Shown: positions 18,569 through 28,307 of the stretch, piece by piece | How the letters are laid out: every line of letters starts with the position of its first letter | Numbering within the stretch: position 1 is the stretch's first letter | Origin: Pseudomonas sp. H1h | Lineage (GTDB): Bacteria > Pseudomonadota > Gammaproteobacteria > Pseudomonadales > Pseudomonadaceae | Length of the DNA stretch: 64,000 nucleotides | Direction: 5' to 3' | Assembly (NCBI RefSeq): GCF_000633255.1 | Contig: NZ_AYMJ01000032.1 | Span: forward strand, 1 to 64,000 | Notes under the pieces: generated by a model | Seen by the model: the letters and a program-made list of their open reading frames with translations, nothing else | Told to the model about the DNA's origin: nothing | The model's database searches: none | Made by a program: the position numbers and the translations under genes

Positions 18569-18826
18569 CTATGCCGGTGGCGTCAGCTTGGCTTCCAGCT
18601 CTGCGACTTTGGCTTCAAGGCTTTCAAGGCGAGCGCGAGTCCGCGCCAGGACGACCATCTGGCTATCGAATTCTTCGCGGCTCACCAGGTCCAGTTTGCT
18701 GAAGGCGCTTTGCAGCAGCATCTTGAACTGGCTTTCGATTTCGGCTTTCGGCAGCGGGGTGTCGCCGCTGAAAAGGCGGGAGGCGGTGCCGCTCAGGGCG
18801 TCGAGGAAGTCTTTGGGCGCGAGCAT
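18569..18826 (-). CDS. ubiK: UbiK-type accessory factor (YqiC/BMFP family)
   Basis: An 85-residue small protein starting MLAPKDFLDALSGTASRLF, with an amphipathic N-terminal half and a C-terminal coiled coil (RARLESLEAKVAELEAKL). This is the BMFP/UbiK family, trimeric factors that associate with UbiJ and membranes to support ubiquinone synthesis. Position beside comM and opposite glnK-amtB is the usual Pseudomonas arrangement. It is followed on its strand by a strong terminator. Confidence 0.88.
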   Translation of the reverse strand: MLAPKDFLDALSGTASRLFSGDTPLPKAEIESQFKMLLQSAFSKLDLVSREEFDSQMVVLARTRARLESLEAKVAELEAKLTPPA

Positions 18827-18930
18827 GGAATGTGTCCTGTAAACAGTGGCGGGCAGTGTATCACGCAGTGTCTATAGTCATTGGCGCAGGCACGGATGCA
18901 CGCTTTTCGCGCAAGCGGACGGACGGCAGC

Positions 18931-18945
18931 GCACCGTTGTTGTGC
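18931..18945. promoter_or_regulatory. Candidate NtrC binding site upstream of glnK
   Basis: GCACCGTTGTTGTGC is a near-palindrome of the GCAC-N7-GTGC type bound by NtrC. It lies about 80 bp upstream of the sigma-54 promoter at 19021, a normal enhancer distance. I see one clear site only. Confidence 0.55.
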
Positions 18946-19020
18946 GTAACCGTCGGGGCTTTTTTGCGCAAGCGCCTGCGGCAGCGGCCAAGGGATTGAA
19001 ATCAGAGGAATTTGGCGAGA

Positions 19021-19036
19021 TGGCAAGCTTTCTGCT
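19021..19036 (+). promoter_or_regulatory. Sigma-54 promoter for glnK-amtB
   Basis: TGGCAAGCTTTCTGCT fits the -24/-12 consensus TGGCACG-N4-TTGCW at all but two defined positions, with the invariant GG and GC exactly ten bases apart. It reads toward glnK, about 200 bp upstream of its start. The surrounding 413-bp gap between ubiK and glnK (18827-19239) has no gene I can support. Confidence 0.75.
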
Positions 19037-19146
19037 TAGTCGGTAGTGACCCATGCACTGATGCAGTCGCTGTGACGAATGCAGTGCGGCAGGCGGAGCG
19101 GGGAGTTTCGTCAGCAGCGGTTAGCTGGCGTCAGTCGGGCAGGTAA

Positions 19147-19578
<432 letters not shown>

Positions 19579-19615
19579 ACGCCGCCACAAACCCAACGCC
19601 CCAGGAGAAAACAAT

Positions 19616-20953
19616 ATGACTCTGCGTAAATTCGCAGGGCTAGGCGCCCTGTTGTCCATCGTAATGCCCGGCCTGGCTATGGCGGCAGATCCGGTGGCAC
19701 CTCCAGTCCTCAATTCCGGCGATACCGCCTGGATGCTGACCTCCACAGCCCTCGTGCTGTTCATGACCATTCCTGGCCTCGCGCTGTTCTACGGCGGCAT
19801 GGTGCGGTCGAAAAACATTCTTTCGGTGATGATGCAGTGCTTCGCCATTACCGGCCTGGTCACCATCCTGTGGTTCCTCTATGGCTACAGCATGGCGTTC
19901 GACACCACCGGGATGGAAGCCAACGTCGTCAACCTGAACTCCTTCGTCGGCAGCTTTGCCAAGGCCTTCCTCGCGGGTGTCACGCCTGCCAGCATCACCG
20001 GCCCGGCAGCGCTGTTCCCTGAAGCGGTGTTCGTCACTTATCAAATGACCTTCGCCATTATCACTCCGGCGCTGATCGTCGGTGCCTTCGCCGAGCGTAT
20101 GAAGTTCTCCGCGATGCTGGTGTTCATGGGCGTCTGGTTCACCCTGGTCTATGCGCCGATTGCGCACATGGTCTGGAGCGGTCCGGGTTCGTTGCTGGGC
20201 GACTGGGGCGTGCTCGATTTCGCGGGCGGCACCGTGGTTCACATCAACGCCGGTATCGCCGGCCTGGTGGCGTGCCTGGTATTGGGCAAGCGCAAAGGCT
20301 TCCCGACCACACCGATGGCTCCGCACAACCTCGGTTACACCCTGATGGGCGCAGCGATGCTGTGGGTCGGCTGGTTCGGCTTCAACGCAGGCTCCGCCGC
20401 AGCGGCCAACGGCACCGCCGGCATGGCGATGCTGGTCACCCAGATCGCTACCGCTGCCGCGGCACTGGGCTGGATGTTCGCCGAGTGGATCACCCACGGC
20501 AAACCTAGCGCACTGGGCATCGCCTCGGGCGTGGTTGCAGGTCTGGTGGCAATCACTCCGGCAGCCGGTACCGTGGGCCCGATGGGTTCGCTGATCATCG
20601 GTCTGGCGGCCGGTGTGGTGTGCTTCTTCTGCGCCACCACGCTCAAACGCAAACTCGGTTACGACGATTCCCTGGATGCCTTCGGCGTGCACGGTATCGG
20701 CGGTATCCTCGGCGCGATCCTCACTGGTGTGTTCGCCGCACCGGCCATGGGCGGCTTCGGCACCGTGACCGACATCGCTTCACAAGTGTGGATTCAGTGC
20801 AAAGGTGTCGGCTTCACGGTGATCTACACCGCGATCGTCACCTTCATCATCCTCAAGGTACTGGACGTGGTCATGGGCCTGCGTGCCACCGAGGAAGAAG
20901 AAGCCGTGGGTCTGGACCTGGCACAACACAACGAACGCGGCTACAACCTGTAA
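19616..20953 (+). CDS. amtB: Ammonium transporter AmtB
   Basis: A 445-residue inner-membrane ammonium channel. A cleaved signal peptide (MTLRKFAGLGALLSIVMPGL, ending AMAA) is followed by eleven membrane helices. Family landmarks are GLALFYGGMVRSKN, the DFAGGTVVHINAGIAGL segment with the first pore histidine, and DSLDAFGVHGIGGILGAI with the second. It works as a trimer, gated by GlnK encoded 37 bp upstream. ATG 19616 has AGGAG eight bases upstream. A strong terminator follows. Confidence 0.97.
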   Translation: MTLRKFAGLGALLSIVMPGLAMAADPVAPPVLNSGDTAWMLTSTALVLFMTIPGLALFYGGMVRSKNILSVMMQCFAITGLVTILWFLYGYSMAFDTTGMEANVVNLNSFVGSFAKAFLAGVTPASITGPAALFPEAVFVTYQMTFAIITPALIVGAFAERMKFSAMLVFMGVWFTLVYAPIAHMVWSGPGSLLGDWGVLDFAGGTVVHINAGIAGLVACLVLGKRKGFPTTPMAPHNLGYTLMGAAMLWVGWFGFNAGSAAAANGTAGMAMLVTQIATAAAALGWMFAEWITHGKPSALGIASGVVAGLVAITPAAGTVGPMGSLIIGLAAGVVCFFCATTLKRKLGYDDSLDAFGVHGIGGILGAILTGVFAAPAMGGFGTVTDIASQVWIQCKGVGFTVIYTAIVTFIILKVLDVVMGLRATEEEEAVGLDLAQHNERGYNL

Positions 20954-20973
20954 GTACGCGCATCGAAAAAACT

Positions 20974-20998
20974 TGCCCGGCTTGCCGGGCATTTTTTT
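20974..20998 (+). terminator. Rho-independent terminator after amtB
   Basis: Perfect stem TGCCCGGC/GCCGGGCA with loop TT at 20974-20991 followed by a seven-T run. Confidence 0.9.
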
Positions 20999-21169
20999 GT
21001 CTGGAATTTGTCATTGAAGGGAAGGCTGAAAGGATTTTTCGTACGGCTTTGGTCGTGTTTACGACGGACGTTTTTCTGCGGTCAATCGCTTACATCATTG
21101 CAGGAATATTAGGGCCTTTGTTTTTTCCCAGAGCGCGCTAGAATGCGCCCCGAACGTGCGGAGAACTGT

Positions 21170-21595
21170 ATGTGGCAACAGACTCTGATAACCCTGCGGG
21201 CACGGCCCCGGGGCTTTCATCTGGTAACGGACGAGTTACTCGCCGGCCTGCCTGAACTCAAGGCGTGCCGGGTCGGTCTGTTGCATTTGTGGCTGCAGCA
21301 TACCTCGGCGTCGTTGACCATCAACGAGAACGCCGATCCGGCGGTCCGTCGCGACTTCGAACGATTTTTCAATCGTCTGATCCCACAAGGAACAGACGGC
21401 TATGAGCATAACGACGAAGGCCTGGACGACCTCCCGGCGCACTTCAAGGCCAGCGTGCTTGGTTGCCAGATCAGTCTGCCGGTTTCGGCAGGTCGCCTGG
21501 CACTGGGAACCTGGCAAGGCGTTTATCTGGGCGAGCACCGTGATCATGGCGGTGCCCGAAAAGTCCTCGCCACCTTGCACGGTGAAGGGGCATAA
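21170..21595 (+). CDS. yjbQ: YjbQ family protein (UPF0047)
   Basis: A 141-residue protein of the secondary thiamine-phosphate synthase/YjbQ family. Conserved parts are [25 protein letters not shown] with AHFKAS, and [16 protein letters not shown] near the C terminus; the His residues group as in the family. Its physiological role is unsettled. ATG 21170 is preceded by CGGAG; the frame is open nine codons further upstream without a better signal. Confidence 0.88.
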   Translation: MWQQTLITLRARPRGFHLVTDELLAGLPELKACRVGLLHLWLQHTSASLTINENADPAVRRDFERFFNRLIPQGTDGYEHNDEGLDDLPAHFKASVLGCQISLPVSAGRLALGTWQGVYLGEHRDHGGARKVLATLHGEGA

Positions 21596-21696
21596 CCGCT
21601 GGTCAGCAGCGGTTAACGATTTTTTAACGGCGACTTTCGACAGTTGCCAAAGCTGGTCTATAACTAATCTGCTTTTCGCAAGTCATGAGGTAGAAC

Positions 21697-22023
21697 ATGA
21701 GCGACGATGATCTGGAAAACGACGACCTCGAAGTAGGCGACGAAGACGAGGCCGAGGAAGGCCTGGAAGCAGCAGCGGAAGACGTTGCTGACGACGATGG
21801 CGGTGACGATACGCCGGCCCCGGCTGCCAAAGGCAAGGCCAAGGCTGCGGTGTCGGTTGATGAGTTGCCGAGCATCGAAGCCAAGAACAAGGAGCGCGAC
21901 GCCCTGGCCAAGGCCATGGAAGAGTTCCTGTCGCGTGGCGGCAAGGTTCAGGAAGTGGAGGCCAATGTGGTCGCCGATCCGCCGAAGAAGCCGGACAACA
22001 AGTACGGTAGCCGCCCTATCTGA
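21697..22023 (+). CDS. sutA: RNA polymerase-binding transcriptional regulator SutA
   Basis: A 108-residue acidic protein. The N-terminal third is an unstructured run of D and E (MSDDDLENDDLEVGDEDEAE), the centre (VSVDELPSIEAKNKERDALAKAMEEFLSRGG) is helical, and the C-terminal tail reads PPKKPDNKYGSRPI. This arrangement and size fit SutA, a Pseudomonas protein that binds RNA polymerase and sustains expression during slow growth. The conserved position after yjbQ supports it. A hairpin terminator lies 20 bp after the stop. Confidence 0.85.
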   Translation: MSDDDLENDDLEVGDEDEAEEGLEAAAEDVADDDGGDDTPAPAAKGKAKAAVSVDELPSIEAKNKERDALAKAMEEFLSRGGKVQEVEANVVADPPKKPDNKYGSRPI

Positions 22024-22042
22024 GGCGTGCCACTTGCTTGCT

Positions 22043-22073
22043 GAAAAAGCCCGCCGTCGCTGCGGGCTTTTTC
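22043..22073 (+). terminator. Rho-independent terminator after sutA
   Basis: Stem GAAAAAGCCCGC/GCGGGCTTTTTC around the short loop CGTCGCT, with the T-run included in the 3' arm; the A-run makes it usable from both directions. Confidence 0.88.
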
Positions 22074-22111
22074 ATGCCTGAAATAAAGAACTGAAGCGAA
22101 CGCAGGTCCCT

Positions 22112-22201
22112 TGTGGGAGCGAGCCTGCTCGCGAAAGCGGTGGGTCGGTCAACATCAGTATTGAATGAGAGATTGCCTTCGCGAGCAGGCTCGCTCCCAC
22201 G
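22112..22201. repeat. REP doublet (inverted pair)
   Basis: Two inverted REP palindromes with the variant core GCGAGCCTGCTCGCGAA, between sutA and the convergent HAD hydrolase gene. Confidence 0.92.
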
Positions 22202-22212
22202 GGGGGAGTCGA

Positions 22213-22920
22213 TCAGTTCGAGCTGGCATTCCAGCGCGCCAGCAGCGCTGGCAAATCGGTCAGGCTGCTGATTTCGGCATCCGGCAAGCGCTCCGCCTCC
22301 CAGACCTTGCCGGCCGGGTTGAACCAGATCGCGCGCATGCCCGCCTGCTGCGCTCCGGCAATGTCATCGCCCGGATGATCGCCAATGTGCACCGCCACAT
22401 CAGCGCTCACGCCACCGCGTTGCAACGCTTCGTGAAACAGTCGTGCATCCGGTTTGGCGATGCCGATGTCTTCAGCACACAACGCAAACTTGAAGTAATC
22501 CGCCAGCCCCAGCCGACGCACATCGGCATTGCCATTGGTGACCACGCCGAGGGCGTAGTGGTTGGCGAGGGTTTCCAGCACCGGCTCGACTTCAGGGAAC
22601 ACTTGGATCTGATGCCGCGCATGCAAGAACACTTCAAAGCTCTTGTCGGCCAGATCCGAGGCTTCGCCGTGGGCGTACCCGGCTTCCTCCAGTGCGTGAA
22701 ACAGCACGCGCCGGCGCAATGCGCTGATGCGGTGCTTGAGGCCCGGCTCGCTGGCCAGCACCCGCTCGCGAATCGCCCACAAATGCTCCACTGGCACTGC
22801 CCCGAGGTTCGGTGCATGTTCGCTGAGCCATTCGCGCAATACCGCTTCGGCGCTGACGATCACCGGGGCGGTATCCCACAGGGTGTCGTCGAGGTCGAAG
22901 GTAATCAACTGGATGTTCAT
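22213..22920 (-). CDS. HAD superfamily (IA) hydrolase
   Basis: A 235-residue haloacid dehalogenase-type phosphatase. Motif I is [10 protein letters not shown] (Asp nucleophile), motif [10 protein letters not shown], motif III a Lys in [12 protein letters not shown], and motif [15 protein letters not shown]. Substrate unknown. The start at 22920 overlaps the xerC stop by 4 bp, so the two are translated together at the end of the lptM-lysA-dapF-DUF484-xerC operon. An upstream extension to 23250 in the same frame is the complement of xerC and is rejected. Confidence 0.9.
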   Translation of the reverse strand: MNIQLITFDLDDTLWDTAPVIVSAEAVLREWLSEHAPNLGAVPVEHLWAIRERVLASEPGLKHRISALRRRVLFHALEEAGYAHGEASDLADKSFEVFLHARHQIQVFPEVEPVLETLANHYALGVVTNGNADVRRLGLADYFKFALCAEDIGIAKPDARLFHEALQRGGVSADVAVHIGDHPGDDIAGAQQAGMRAIWFNPAGKVWEAERLPDAEISSLTDLPALLARWNASSN

Positions 22921-23816
22921 GAATCGTCGCCTTTGCTGCGTTTGGCCCTTGGGTGGGCACTGTCGTAGACCGCCGCCAGGTGCTGGAAGTCCAGGTGGGT
23001 GTAGATCTGCGTGGTCTTGATGTCCGAGTGGCCGAGCAACTCTTGCACCGCGCGCAGGTCTTGCGAGGATTCCAGCAAGTGGCTGGCGAAGGAGTGCCGC
23101 AGCATGTGCGGGTGCAGGTTCTGCCCCAGCTCGCGCTCGCCGGCCAGTTTGACCCGGACCTGAATCGCTCGTGGACCGAGGCGCCGGCCTTGCTGGCTGA
23201 CGAACACCGCGTCGTCCGCAGGATTGGTCATGGCCCGCAGCGGCAGCCATTGCTCGATCGCTTCGCGGGCCTTTTTGCCCACCGGCAGCAAGCGGGTTTT
23301 GCTGCCCTTGCCCAATACCTGAACCATGCCATCGGCAAGGTCGAGTTGATCAAGATTGAGCCCGGTCAGTTCGGAAAGGCGCAGGCCGGAGGAATAGAAC
23401 AACTCCAGAATCGCCTGATCGCGCCGCGCTAGAAAATCATCCTCGACCGCACCTTCAAGCAGTTGCAATGCGCGGTCGGTGTCGAGGGTTTTCGGCAAGC
23501 GCCGTTCGCCTTTTGGCGGCGCCAGGCCCGTGGCCGGGTCATGGTCGCAAAGGCCTTCGCGATTGAGATAGTGGTAGAGACCGCGCACTGCCGAGAGCAA
23601 TCGGGCAAGGCTGCGCGAAGACTGACCCTGCGCATGCAGGCGGGCGATCAGGCTGCGCAGGCGCTGGATGTCCAGCGCGGCCCAACTACCGATGTTCTGT
23701 TTGACGCACCAGCCGAGGACTTTATCAAGATCGCGGCGGTAGGCCGACAGGGTGTGCGGCGACACCTGTCGCTCACTGCGCAAATGTTCGCAGTAAGCGT
23801 CCAGTTGTCGTTCCAT
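22917..23816 (-). CDS. xerC: Tyrosine recombinase XerC
   Basis: A 299-residue site-specific recombinase that acts with XerD at dif to resolve chromosome dimers. The N-terminal SAM-like DNA-binding domain (about 1-95) precedes the catalytic domain, in which the Arg, Lys, His-x-x-Arg, His and Tyr residues are seen in [42 protein letters not shown] and [14 protein letters not shown]. Genetic context (dapF, DUF484, xerC, HAD) is the standard one for chromosomal XerC rather than a mobile integrase. Confidence 0.96.
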   Translation of the reverse strand: MERQLDAYCEHLRSERQVSPHTLSAYRRDLDKVLGWCVKQNIGSWAALDIQRLRSLIARLHAQGQSSRSLARLLSAVRGLYHYLNREGLCDHDPATGLAPPKGERRLPKTLDTDRALQLLEGAVEDDFLARRDQAILELFYSSGLRLSELTGLNLDQLDLADGMVQVLGKGSKTRLLPVGKKAREAIEQWLPLRAMTNPADDAVFVSQQGRRLGPRAIQVRVKLAGERELGQNLHPHMLRHSFASHLLESSQDLRAVQELLGHSDIKTTQIYTHLDFQHLAAVYDSAHPRAKRSKGDDS

Positions 23817-23818
23817 GC

Positions 23819-24544
23819 TCAGCGTACCGAGCGCAGGGAGCTGTTGACCCGTGGCAGCACACGGCCCATGACTTCGGCGATGTAGCTCAGGAACAGCGTG
23901 CCGACCGAGCTCTTGTAGTGCTGCGGATCACGGCTGGCGATCGCCAGAATGCCGTGAATGCCTTGATGGCTGACGGCGACCACGGCGGTTGAGCCGATCT
24001 GCTTGCGCTGCTCTTCGCCGAACAGGAAGTCCAGTTCATGTTCACGCAGGCTGCCGCTGACGCTCTTGCCTTCGGTGAGCAGGCCGCCGATCGCGGTTTG
24101 CGCGTCGGCGTGAGTCACCCAGCGGCCGACCGGGGCCGGGTTGTCGCCGAGCAGGATCAGACTGACGAAAGGCACCTGGAAGTCCTGGCGCAGACTGTCT
24201 TCAACGCTGATCACCACGTCTTCGAGGGTGGCAGCGTCCATCAGGGACAGGATCAGGCGGCGGGTCTTGTCGAACAGACGATCGTTATCGCGGGCCACGT
24301 CCATCAACTGCGAGAGGCGGTGGCGCATCTCGATATTGCGGTCGCGCAGGATGGTCATCTGTCGTTCGACCAGCGACACGGTGTCACCGCGCTGATGGGG
24401 AATGCGCAGGGCGGGCAGCAGTTCTTCGTGTTCGACGAAGAAGTCCGGATGAGCCTCCAGGTACGCGGCAACCGCTGCCGCCTCCAGGCTCTCGGACGCT
24501 GATTCGTCGGACTGTCGGGCGGGTACCTGAGGCTTATCGGTCAT
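23819..24544 (-). CDS. DUF484 family GAF-like protein
   Basis: A 241-residue cytoplasmic protein of the DUF484 family. The N terminus has the characteristic [20 protein letters not shown], then a helical stretch and a GAF-like domain (about 90-230). Nothing points to a defined ligand or partner. It lies 2 bp before xerC and 13 bp after dapF in the conserved operon. Confidence 0.88.
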   Translation of the reverse strand: MTDKPQVPARQSDESASESLEAAAVAAYLEAHPDFFVEHEELLPALRIPHQRGDTVSLVERQMTILRDRNIEMRHRLSQLMDVARDNDRLFDKTRRLILSLMDAATLEDVVISVEDSLRQDFQVPFVSLILLGDNPAPVGRWVTHADAQTAIGGLLTEGKSVSGSLREHELDFLFGEEQRKQIGSTAVVAVSHQGIHGILAIASRDPQHYKSSVGTLFLSYIAEVMGRVLPRVNSSLRSVR

Positions 24545-24557
24545 GGTTTCTGCTCAC

Positions 24558-25388
24558 TCAAAGACGCACTTGTCCTTCGTATACACGCACTGCCGGACCG
24601 GTCATCAGCACCGGTTGGCCTGGCCCCGCCCACTCAATGGACAGACGCCCGCCGGGCAGGTCGATCAACAGCGGCGAATCCATCCACCCCTGGCTGATTG
24701 CCGCGACAGCCGCAGCGCAGGCGCCGGTGCCGCAGGCCTGGGTTTCCCCGGCGCCGCGTTCCCAGACGCGCAGTTGCGCGCGGTTACGATCAATGACCTG
24801 GATGAAACCGACATTGACCCGTGCCGGGAAGCGCGGATGGTGTTCGATTTTCGGCCCCAGTTCATGCACCGGTGCGTTATTGATGTCTTGCACGCGCAAC
24901 ACGGCGTGCGGGTTACCCATCGACACGGCGGCCAGTTCGACTGTGGTGCCGTCGACTTCCAGCTGGTAGCTGGAAGCCTGCGCCGGCGCGTCGAACGGAA
25001 TGTCCGCTGGCACCAGACGCGGCGCGCCCATGTTGACGCCGATCTGGCCGTCGCTACGCACGTCCAGCTCAATGATGCCGCCTTTGGTCTCGACGCGAAT
25101 CTGTCGTTTGGCAGTCAGGCGCTTGTCGAGCACGAAGCGGGCAAAGCAGCGCGCACCGTTGCCGCACTGTTCTACTTCCGAGCCATCGGAGTTGAAGATC
25201 CGGTAACGGAAATCCACGTCCGGATTACTTGGCGCTTCGACGATCAGCAACTGATCGAAACCGATACCGGTGTGCCGGTCGCCCCATTGCTTGGCGTGCT
25301 TGGGCTGAATATGCGCGTGCTGGCTGACCAGGTCGAGAACCATGAAGTCATTGCCCAGGCCGTGCATTTTGGTAAAACGCAGCAGCAT
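24558..25388 (-). CDS. dapF: Diaminopimelate epimerase
   Basis: A 276-residue PLP-independent racemase that converts LL- to meso-diaminopimelate for lysine and peptidoglycan. Both catalytic cysteines are present, in [13 protein letters not shown] and [12 protein letters not shown], as is [12 protein letters not shown] at the N terminus. It starts 3 bp after the lysA stop, so lysine synthesis genes are adjacent. Confidence 0.97.
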   Translation of the reverse strand: MLLRFTKMHGLGNDFMVLDLVSQHAHIQPKHAKQWGDRHTGIGFDQLLIVEAPSNPDVDFRYRIFNSDGSEVEQCGNGARCFARFVLDKRLTAKRQIRVETKGGIIELDVRSDGQIGVNMGAPRLVPADIPFDAPAQASSYQLEVDGTTVELAAVSMGNPHAVLRVQDINNAPVHELGPKIEHHPRFPARVNVGFIQVIDRNRAQLRVWERGAGETQACGTGACAAAVAAISQGWMDSPLLIDLPGGRLSIEWAGPGQPVLMTGPAVRVYEGQVRL

Positions 25389-25391
25389 GGG

Positions 25392-26639
25392 TTACTCCGG
25401 CAGCAGGCTTTCGCCGGCAAACAGCTCGGCCACGGTTTCGCGGCGGCGCACTTCAAATACCTGATCACCGTCTACCAACACTTCAGCGGCACGGCCACGG
25501 GTGTTGTAGTTGGAACTCATCACGAAGCCGTAGGCGCCAGCCGAATGCACGGCCAACAGATCGCCTTCTTCCAGGGCCAGTTCACGGTCCTTGGCCAGGA
25601 AATCACCGGTTTCGCAGATCGGGCCGACCACGTCGTACGGGCGTGCAGCGGTGTCACGCGGTTTGACCGCGGTGACGTCCATCCAGGCCTGATACAGCGC
25701 CGGGCGGATCAGGTCGTTCATCGCCGCGTCGACGATGGCGAAATCCTTGTGCTCGGTGTGCTTGAGGTACTCGACCTGGGTCAGCAGCACGCCGGCGTTG
25801 GCGACGATGAAACGGCCAGGCTCGAACACCAGTGCCAGATCACGACCGTCCAGACGCTCGCGCACAGCCTTGATGTAGTCGCCGGCCAATGGCGGCTCTT
25901 CATCGCGATAACGCACGCCCAGCCCGCCACCGAGATCGATGTGGCGCAGATGGATGCCGCAATCGCCGAGGCGATCGACCAGATCCAGCAGGCGGTCGAG
26001 CGCATCGAGGAACGGTGGCAGGGTGGTCAGTTGCGAGCCGATGTGGCAGTCGACGCCGACCACTTCCAGGTTCGGCAGGTGTGCGGCACGCACGTACACG
26101 TCTTCGGCGTCGGCAATGGCGATGCCGAACTTGTTCTCTTTGAGACCGGTGGAAATGTACGGGTGGGTGCCGGCATCGACGTCCGGGTTCACGCGCAGCG
26201 AGATCGGTGCGCGAACACCCAGCTCGGCGGCGACGACTTGCAGGCGCTCCAGCTCGTCGGTGGATTCAACGTTGAAGCAGTGCACGCCGACTTCCAGGGC
26301 GCGACGCATGTCGTCACGGGTCTTGCCGACACCGGAGAACACGATCTTGTCGGCGCTGCCGCCAGCGGCCAGCACGCGTTCCAGCTCGCCACGGGACACG
26401 ATGTCGAAACCGGCACCGAGACGGGCCAGGACATTCAGCACGCCGAGGTTGGAGTTGGCCTTGACCGCGTAGCAGACCAGGTGCGGCATGCCGGCCAGGG
26501 CATCGGCGTAAGCCAGATACTGGGCTTCGATGTGTGCGCGCGAGTAAACGTAGGTGGGCGTGCCGAAGCGGTCGGCGATGGCGGACAACGCCACACCTTC
26601 CGCGAACAGTTCCCCGCCACGGTAGTTAAAAGCGTCCAT
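25392..26639 (-). CDS. lysA: Diaminopimelate decarboxylase
   Basis: A 415-residue PLP enzyme that makes lysine from meso-diaminopimelate. The PLP lysine is in CYAVKANSN, a glycine-rich phosphate-binding loop in IDLGGGLGVRY, and the active-site Cys in GPICETGDF. It is 9 bp after lptM and 3 bp before dapF on the same strand. Confidence 0.97.
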   Translation of the reverse strand: MDAFNYRGGELFAEGVALSAIADRFGTPTYVYSRAHIEAQYLAYADALAGMPHLVCYAVKANSNLGVLNVLARLGAGFDIVSRGELERVLAAGGSADKIVFSGVGKTRDDMRRALEVGVHCFNVESTDELERLQVVAAELGVRAPISLRVNPDVDAGTHPYISTGLKENKFGIAIADAEDVYVRAAHLPNLEVVGVDCHIGSQLTTLPPFLDALDRLLDLVDRLGDCGIHLRHIDLGGGLGVRYRDEEPPLAGDYIKAVRERLDGRDLALVFEPGRFIVANAGVLLTQVEYLKHTEHKDFAIVDAAMNDLIRPALYQAWMDVTAVKPRDTAARPYDVVGPICETGDFLAKDRELALEEGDLLAVHSAGAYGFVMSSNYNTRGRAAEVLVDGDQVFEVRRRETVAELFAGESLLPE

Positions 26640-26648
26640 GGCGATCCC

Positions 26649-26822
26649 TTATTGGTAAACGTCGTGCTTGTGAGCTTTGGACGGCTGCTTTTGCGAAGAC
26701 TGGGCTTGCTCGGCCGGGTCCTGATCGTCATCCGGCAGGTACAGCGGGCCTTTTTGACCACAGGCCGAAACGAGGCAGGCAACCGCGACGAGCGCAGCAA
26801 GGGAAGAGATCAGGCGCTTCAT
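26649..26822 (-). CDS. lptM: LptM-type small lipoprotein (LPS translocon maturation chaperone family)
   Basis: A 57-residue lipoprotein starting [20 protein letters not shown], with lipobox LVSAC and the family hallmark [13 protein letters not shown] right after the lipidated Cys; the tail is polar and Gln/Lys rich. LptM family members assist maturation of the LptD outer-membrane translocon. The gene begins the lysA-dapF-DUF484-xerC operon, its usual place. Confidence 0.88.
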   Translation of the reverse strand: MKRLISSLAALVAVACLVSACGQKGPLYLPDDDQDPAEQAQSSQKQPSKAHKHDVYQ

Positions 26823-26934
26823 GGCGAAATCCTTGAAAATGCGTTAATTGCGCCGGAGTATACCGGCCACCCGACAGCTTGCCTATGCGAGGGAGTTCCC
26901 GTCCGGCGGGGCTTGTCCGGATGCACACCAAACC

Positions 26935-27027
26935 CTGTGGGAGCGGGCTTGCTCGCGAAAGCGGTGGTTCAGCAGTCAAAAAAGTTGGATGTGCCGGCCC
27001 CTTCGCGAGCAAGCCCGCTCCCACAGG
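26935..27027. repeat. REP doublet (inverted pair)
   Basis: Inverted REP pair between the divergent lptM and cyaY genes. Its right half, from TTGGATGTGCCGGCCCC to the REP, is shared with the doublet at 31736. The 319-bp gap (26823-27141) otherwise holds only the two promoters. Confidence 0.92.
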
Positions 27028-27141
27028 TACGGTGTTTACAGTGCCCATTGAGGCCCTTGGTCGTTATCCTTTGCAATCGGCCGACAGCGTCCGTATCTTG
27101 CGGCGCTTGAGCCTGAGCAGATATTTTTTGAGGTTGCCACA

Positions 27142-27468
27142 ATGAGTTTGTCCGAAGCGCGTTTCCACGATCTGGTCGATGCCACCCAGCAGGCGTTGGA
27201 AGAGTTGCTGGAGGATCATGCCGACGATATCGAGATCACGGCCGGCATGATGACCATCAAGTTCGATAACGGCAGCCAGCTGATCATCAGCCGCCAGGAG
27301 CCGCTGCGTCAGCTGTGGCTGGCGGCGCGTTCCGGTGGTTTCCATTTTGACTACGACGAAGAGTCGGGCAAGTGGAGCTGCGAGAAGTCCGAAGAACTGC
27401 TCGGCGAAGTGTTGGCCCGCTGTGTTCAGGACCAGGCCGGTCTTGAGCTGGATTTCGAAGAGATCTGA
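27142..27468 (+). CDS. cyaY: Iron-sulfur cluster assembly protein CyaY (frataxin)
   Basis: A 108-residue bacterial frataxin. The acidic first helix (MSLSEARFHDLVDATQQALEELLEDHADDIE) and the sheet with ITIKFDNGSQLIISRQEPLRQLWLAAR-like order are typical, including GGFHFDY and W in KWSCEKSEE. Frataxin binds iron and modulates IscS. Followed 2 bp later by the DUF1289 gene. Confidence 0.94.
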   Translation: MSLSEARFHDLVDATQQALEELLEDHADDIEITAGMMTIKFDNGSQLIISRQEPLRQLWLAARSGGFHFDYDEESGKWSCEKSEELLGEVLARCVQDQAGLELDFEEI

Positions 27469-27470
27469 TC

Positions 27471-27686
27471 GTGACCGAGGTTGCCCCGCGCCCACCCAAG
27501 CCGCTTTACAGCAACGTCAGCCCGGCGGTGCCTTCGCCGTGCAGCGGCGTGTGTCGTCTGGATGAACAGAAGGTGTGCCTCGGCTGCTTTCGCCATGTCG
27601 AGGACATTCGCGAGTGGCGTTCGGCGGACGATCAGCGCCGCCGGGTGATCTGCGCACAAGCGCTGCAACGCCGCACTCAAGCCTGA
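27471..27686 (+). CDS. DUF1289 family cysteine-rich small protein
   Basis: A 71-residue protein with the DUF1289 pattern PSPCSGVCRLDEQKVCLGC, four cysteines that could bind a metal, followed by FRHVEDIREWRSADDQRRR. The start is GTG at 27471, two bases after the cyaY stop; the preceding GAAGAG can serve as a ribosome binding site. Function unknown. Confidence 0.85.
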   Translation: MTEVAPRPPKPLYSNVSPAVPSPCSGVCRLDEQKVCLGCFRHVEDIREWRSADDQRRRVICAQALQRRTQA

Positions 27687-27692
27687 TACGAA

Positions 27693-27725
27693 CCTGTGGC
27701 GAGGAGCAAGCTCCCTCGCCACAGG
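27693..27725. repeat. Short REP-like palindrome of a second class
   Basis: CCTGTGGCGAGG and CCTCGCCACAGG flank a GAGCAAGCTC centre. The core differs from the main REP class in this window; there is no T-run. Confidence 0.75.
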
Positions 27726-27812
27726 GGTACTTGCCCGATCAAAAGTGCGTGGCTTGTATATTTTTTGAGCTGTGATAGTGTCCGAACACGCCTCAACCCA
27801 TCGAGGCCTGGT

Positions 27813-27850
27813 GAAAACCCCGTCTTTTTTGGCGGGGTTTTGCTTTTTTT
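27813..27850 (+). terminator. Rho-independent terminator upstream of rnk
   Basis: Stem AAAACCCCG/CGGGGTTTT with T-rich loop at 27814-27842, followed by GC and a seven-T run. It ends the cyaY-DUF1289 transcript, or lies in the rnk leader if rnk starts farther upstream. Confidence 0.85.
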
Positions 27851-27880
27851 GTGTGCAGAAGAAAGGAGTCTGCCCGGATC

Positions 27881-28300
27881 ATGACCGCACCTTCCATCAC
27901 CCTTACCCGTCTGGACGTGCAACGTCTGGAGCGCCTGATCGACAACCTGAACGAGAAAGACCAGGCTGCGCCGGGCGTGATCGCGCTGCAAACTGAACTG
28001 GATCGCGCCGACACCGTGGTCGGCCACGATGAAGTACCCGCCGATGTCGTGACCATGAATTCCCGTGTGCATTGCCGCGAAGAGGGCAGTGGCAAGGACT
28101 ATCACCTGACGCTGGTCTATCCCAAGGACGCCAACGCCGATGAAGGCAAGATCTCGATTCTGGCCCCGGTCGGCAGCGCGCTGCTGGGCCTGAAGGTCGG
28201 TCAGCATATCGACTGGCCGGCACCGGGTGGCAAGACCCTGAAACTGACCTTGCTGGAAGTCGAATCGCAGCCGGCCAACGGCGGAGAGTTCCGCGAGTAA
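27881..28300 (+). CDS. rnk: Regulator of nucleoside diphosphate kinase (GreA-family)
   Basis: A 139-residue Rnk protein: a short N-terminal helix region and a C-terminal GreA-like FKBP-fold domain with VVTMNSRVH, LTLVYPKDAN, ISILAPVGSALLGLKVGQ and IDWPAPGG. It binds RNA polymerase; in P. aeruginosa Rnk affects nucleoside diphosphate kinase and alginate levels. ATG 27881 has AAGGAG about ten bases upstream. It converges on cyaA with a 7-bp gap. Confidence 0.93.
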   Translation: MTAPSITLTRLDVQRLERLIDNLNEKDQAAPGVIALQTELDRADTVVGHDEVPADVVTMNSRVHCREEGSGKDYHLTLVYPKDANADEGKISILAPVGSALLGLKVGQHIDWPAPGGKTLKLTLLEVESQPANGGEFRE

Positions 28301-28307
28301 CCCCGCC

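Noticed and set aside
21166-21181. LexA-type box CTGT-N8-ACAG
   Set aside because: The central eight bases are not AT-alternating and the match spans the yjbQ start codon; likely chance.
24543-27110. An 855-codon open frame opposite dapF and lysA
   Set aside because: It is antisense to two well-supported enzyme genes; long antisense frames are usual in GC-rich coding sequence.
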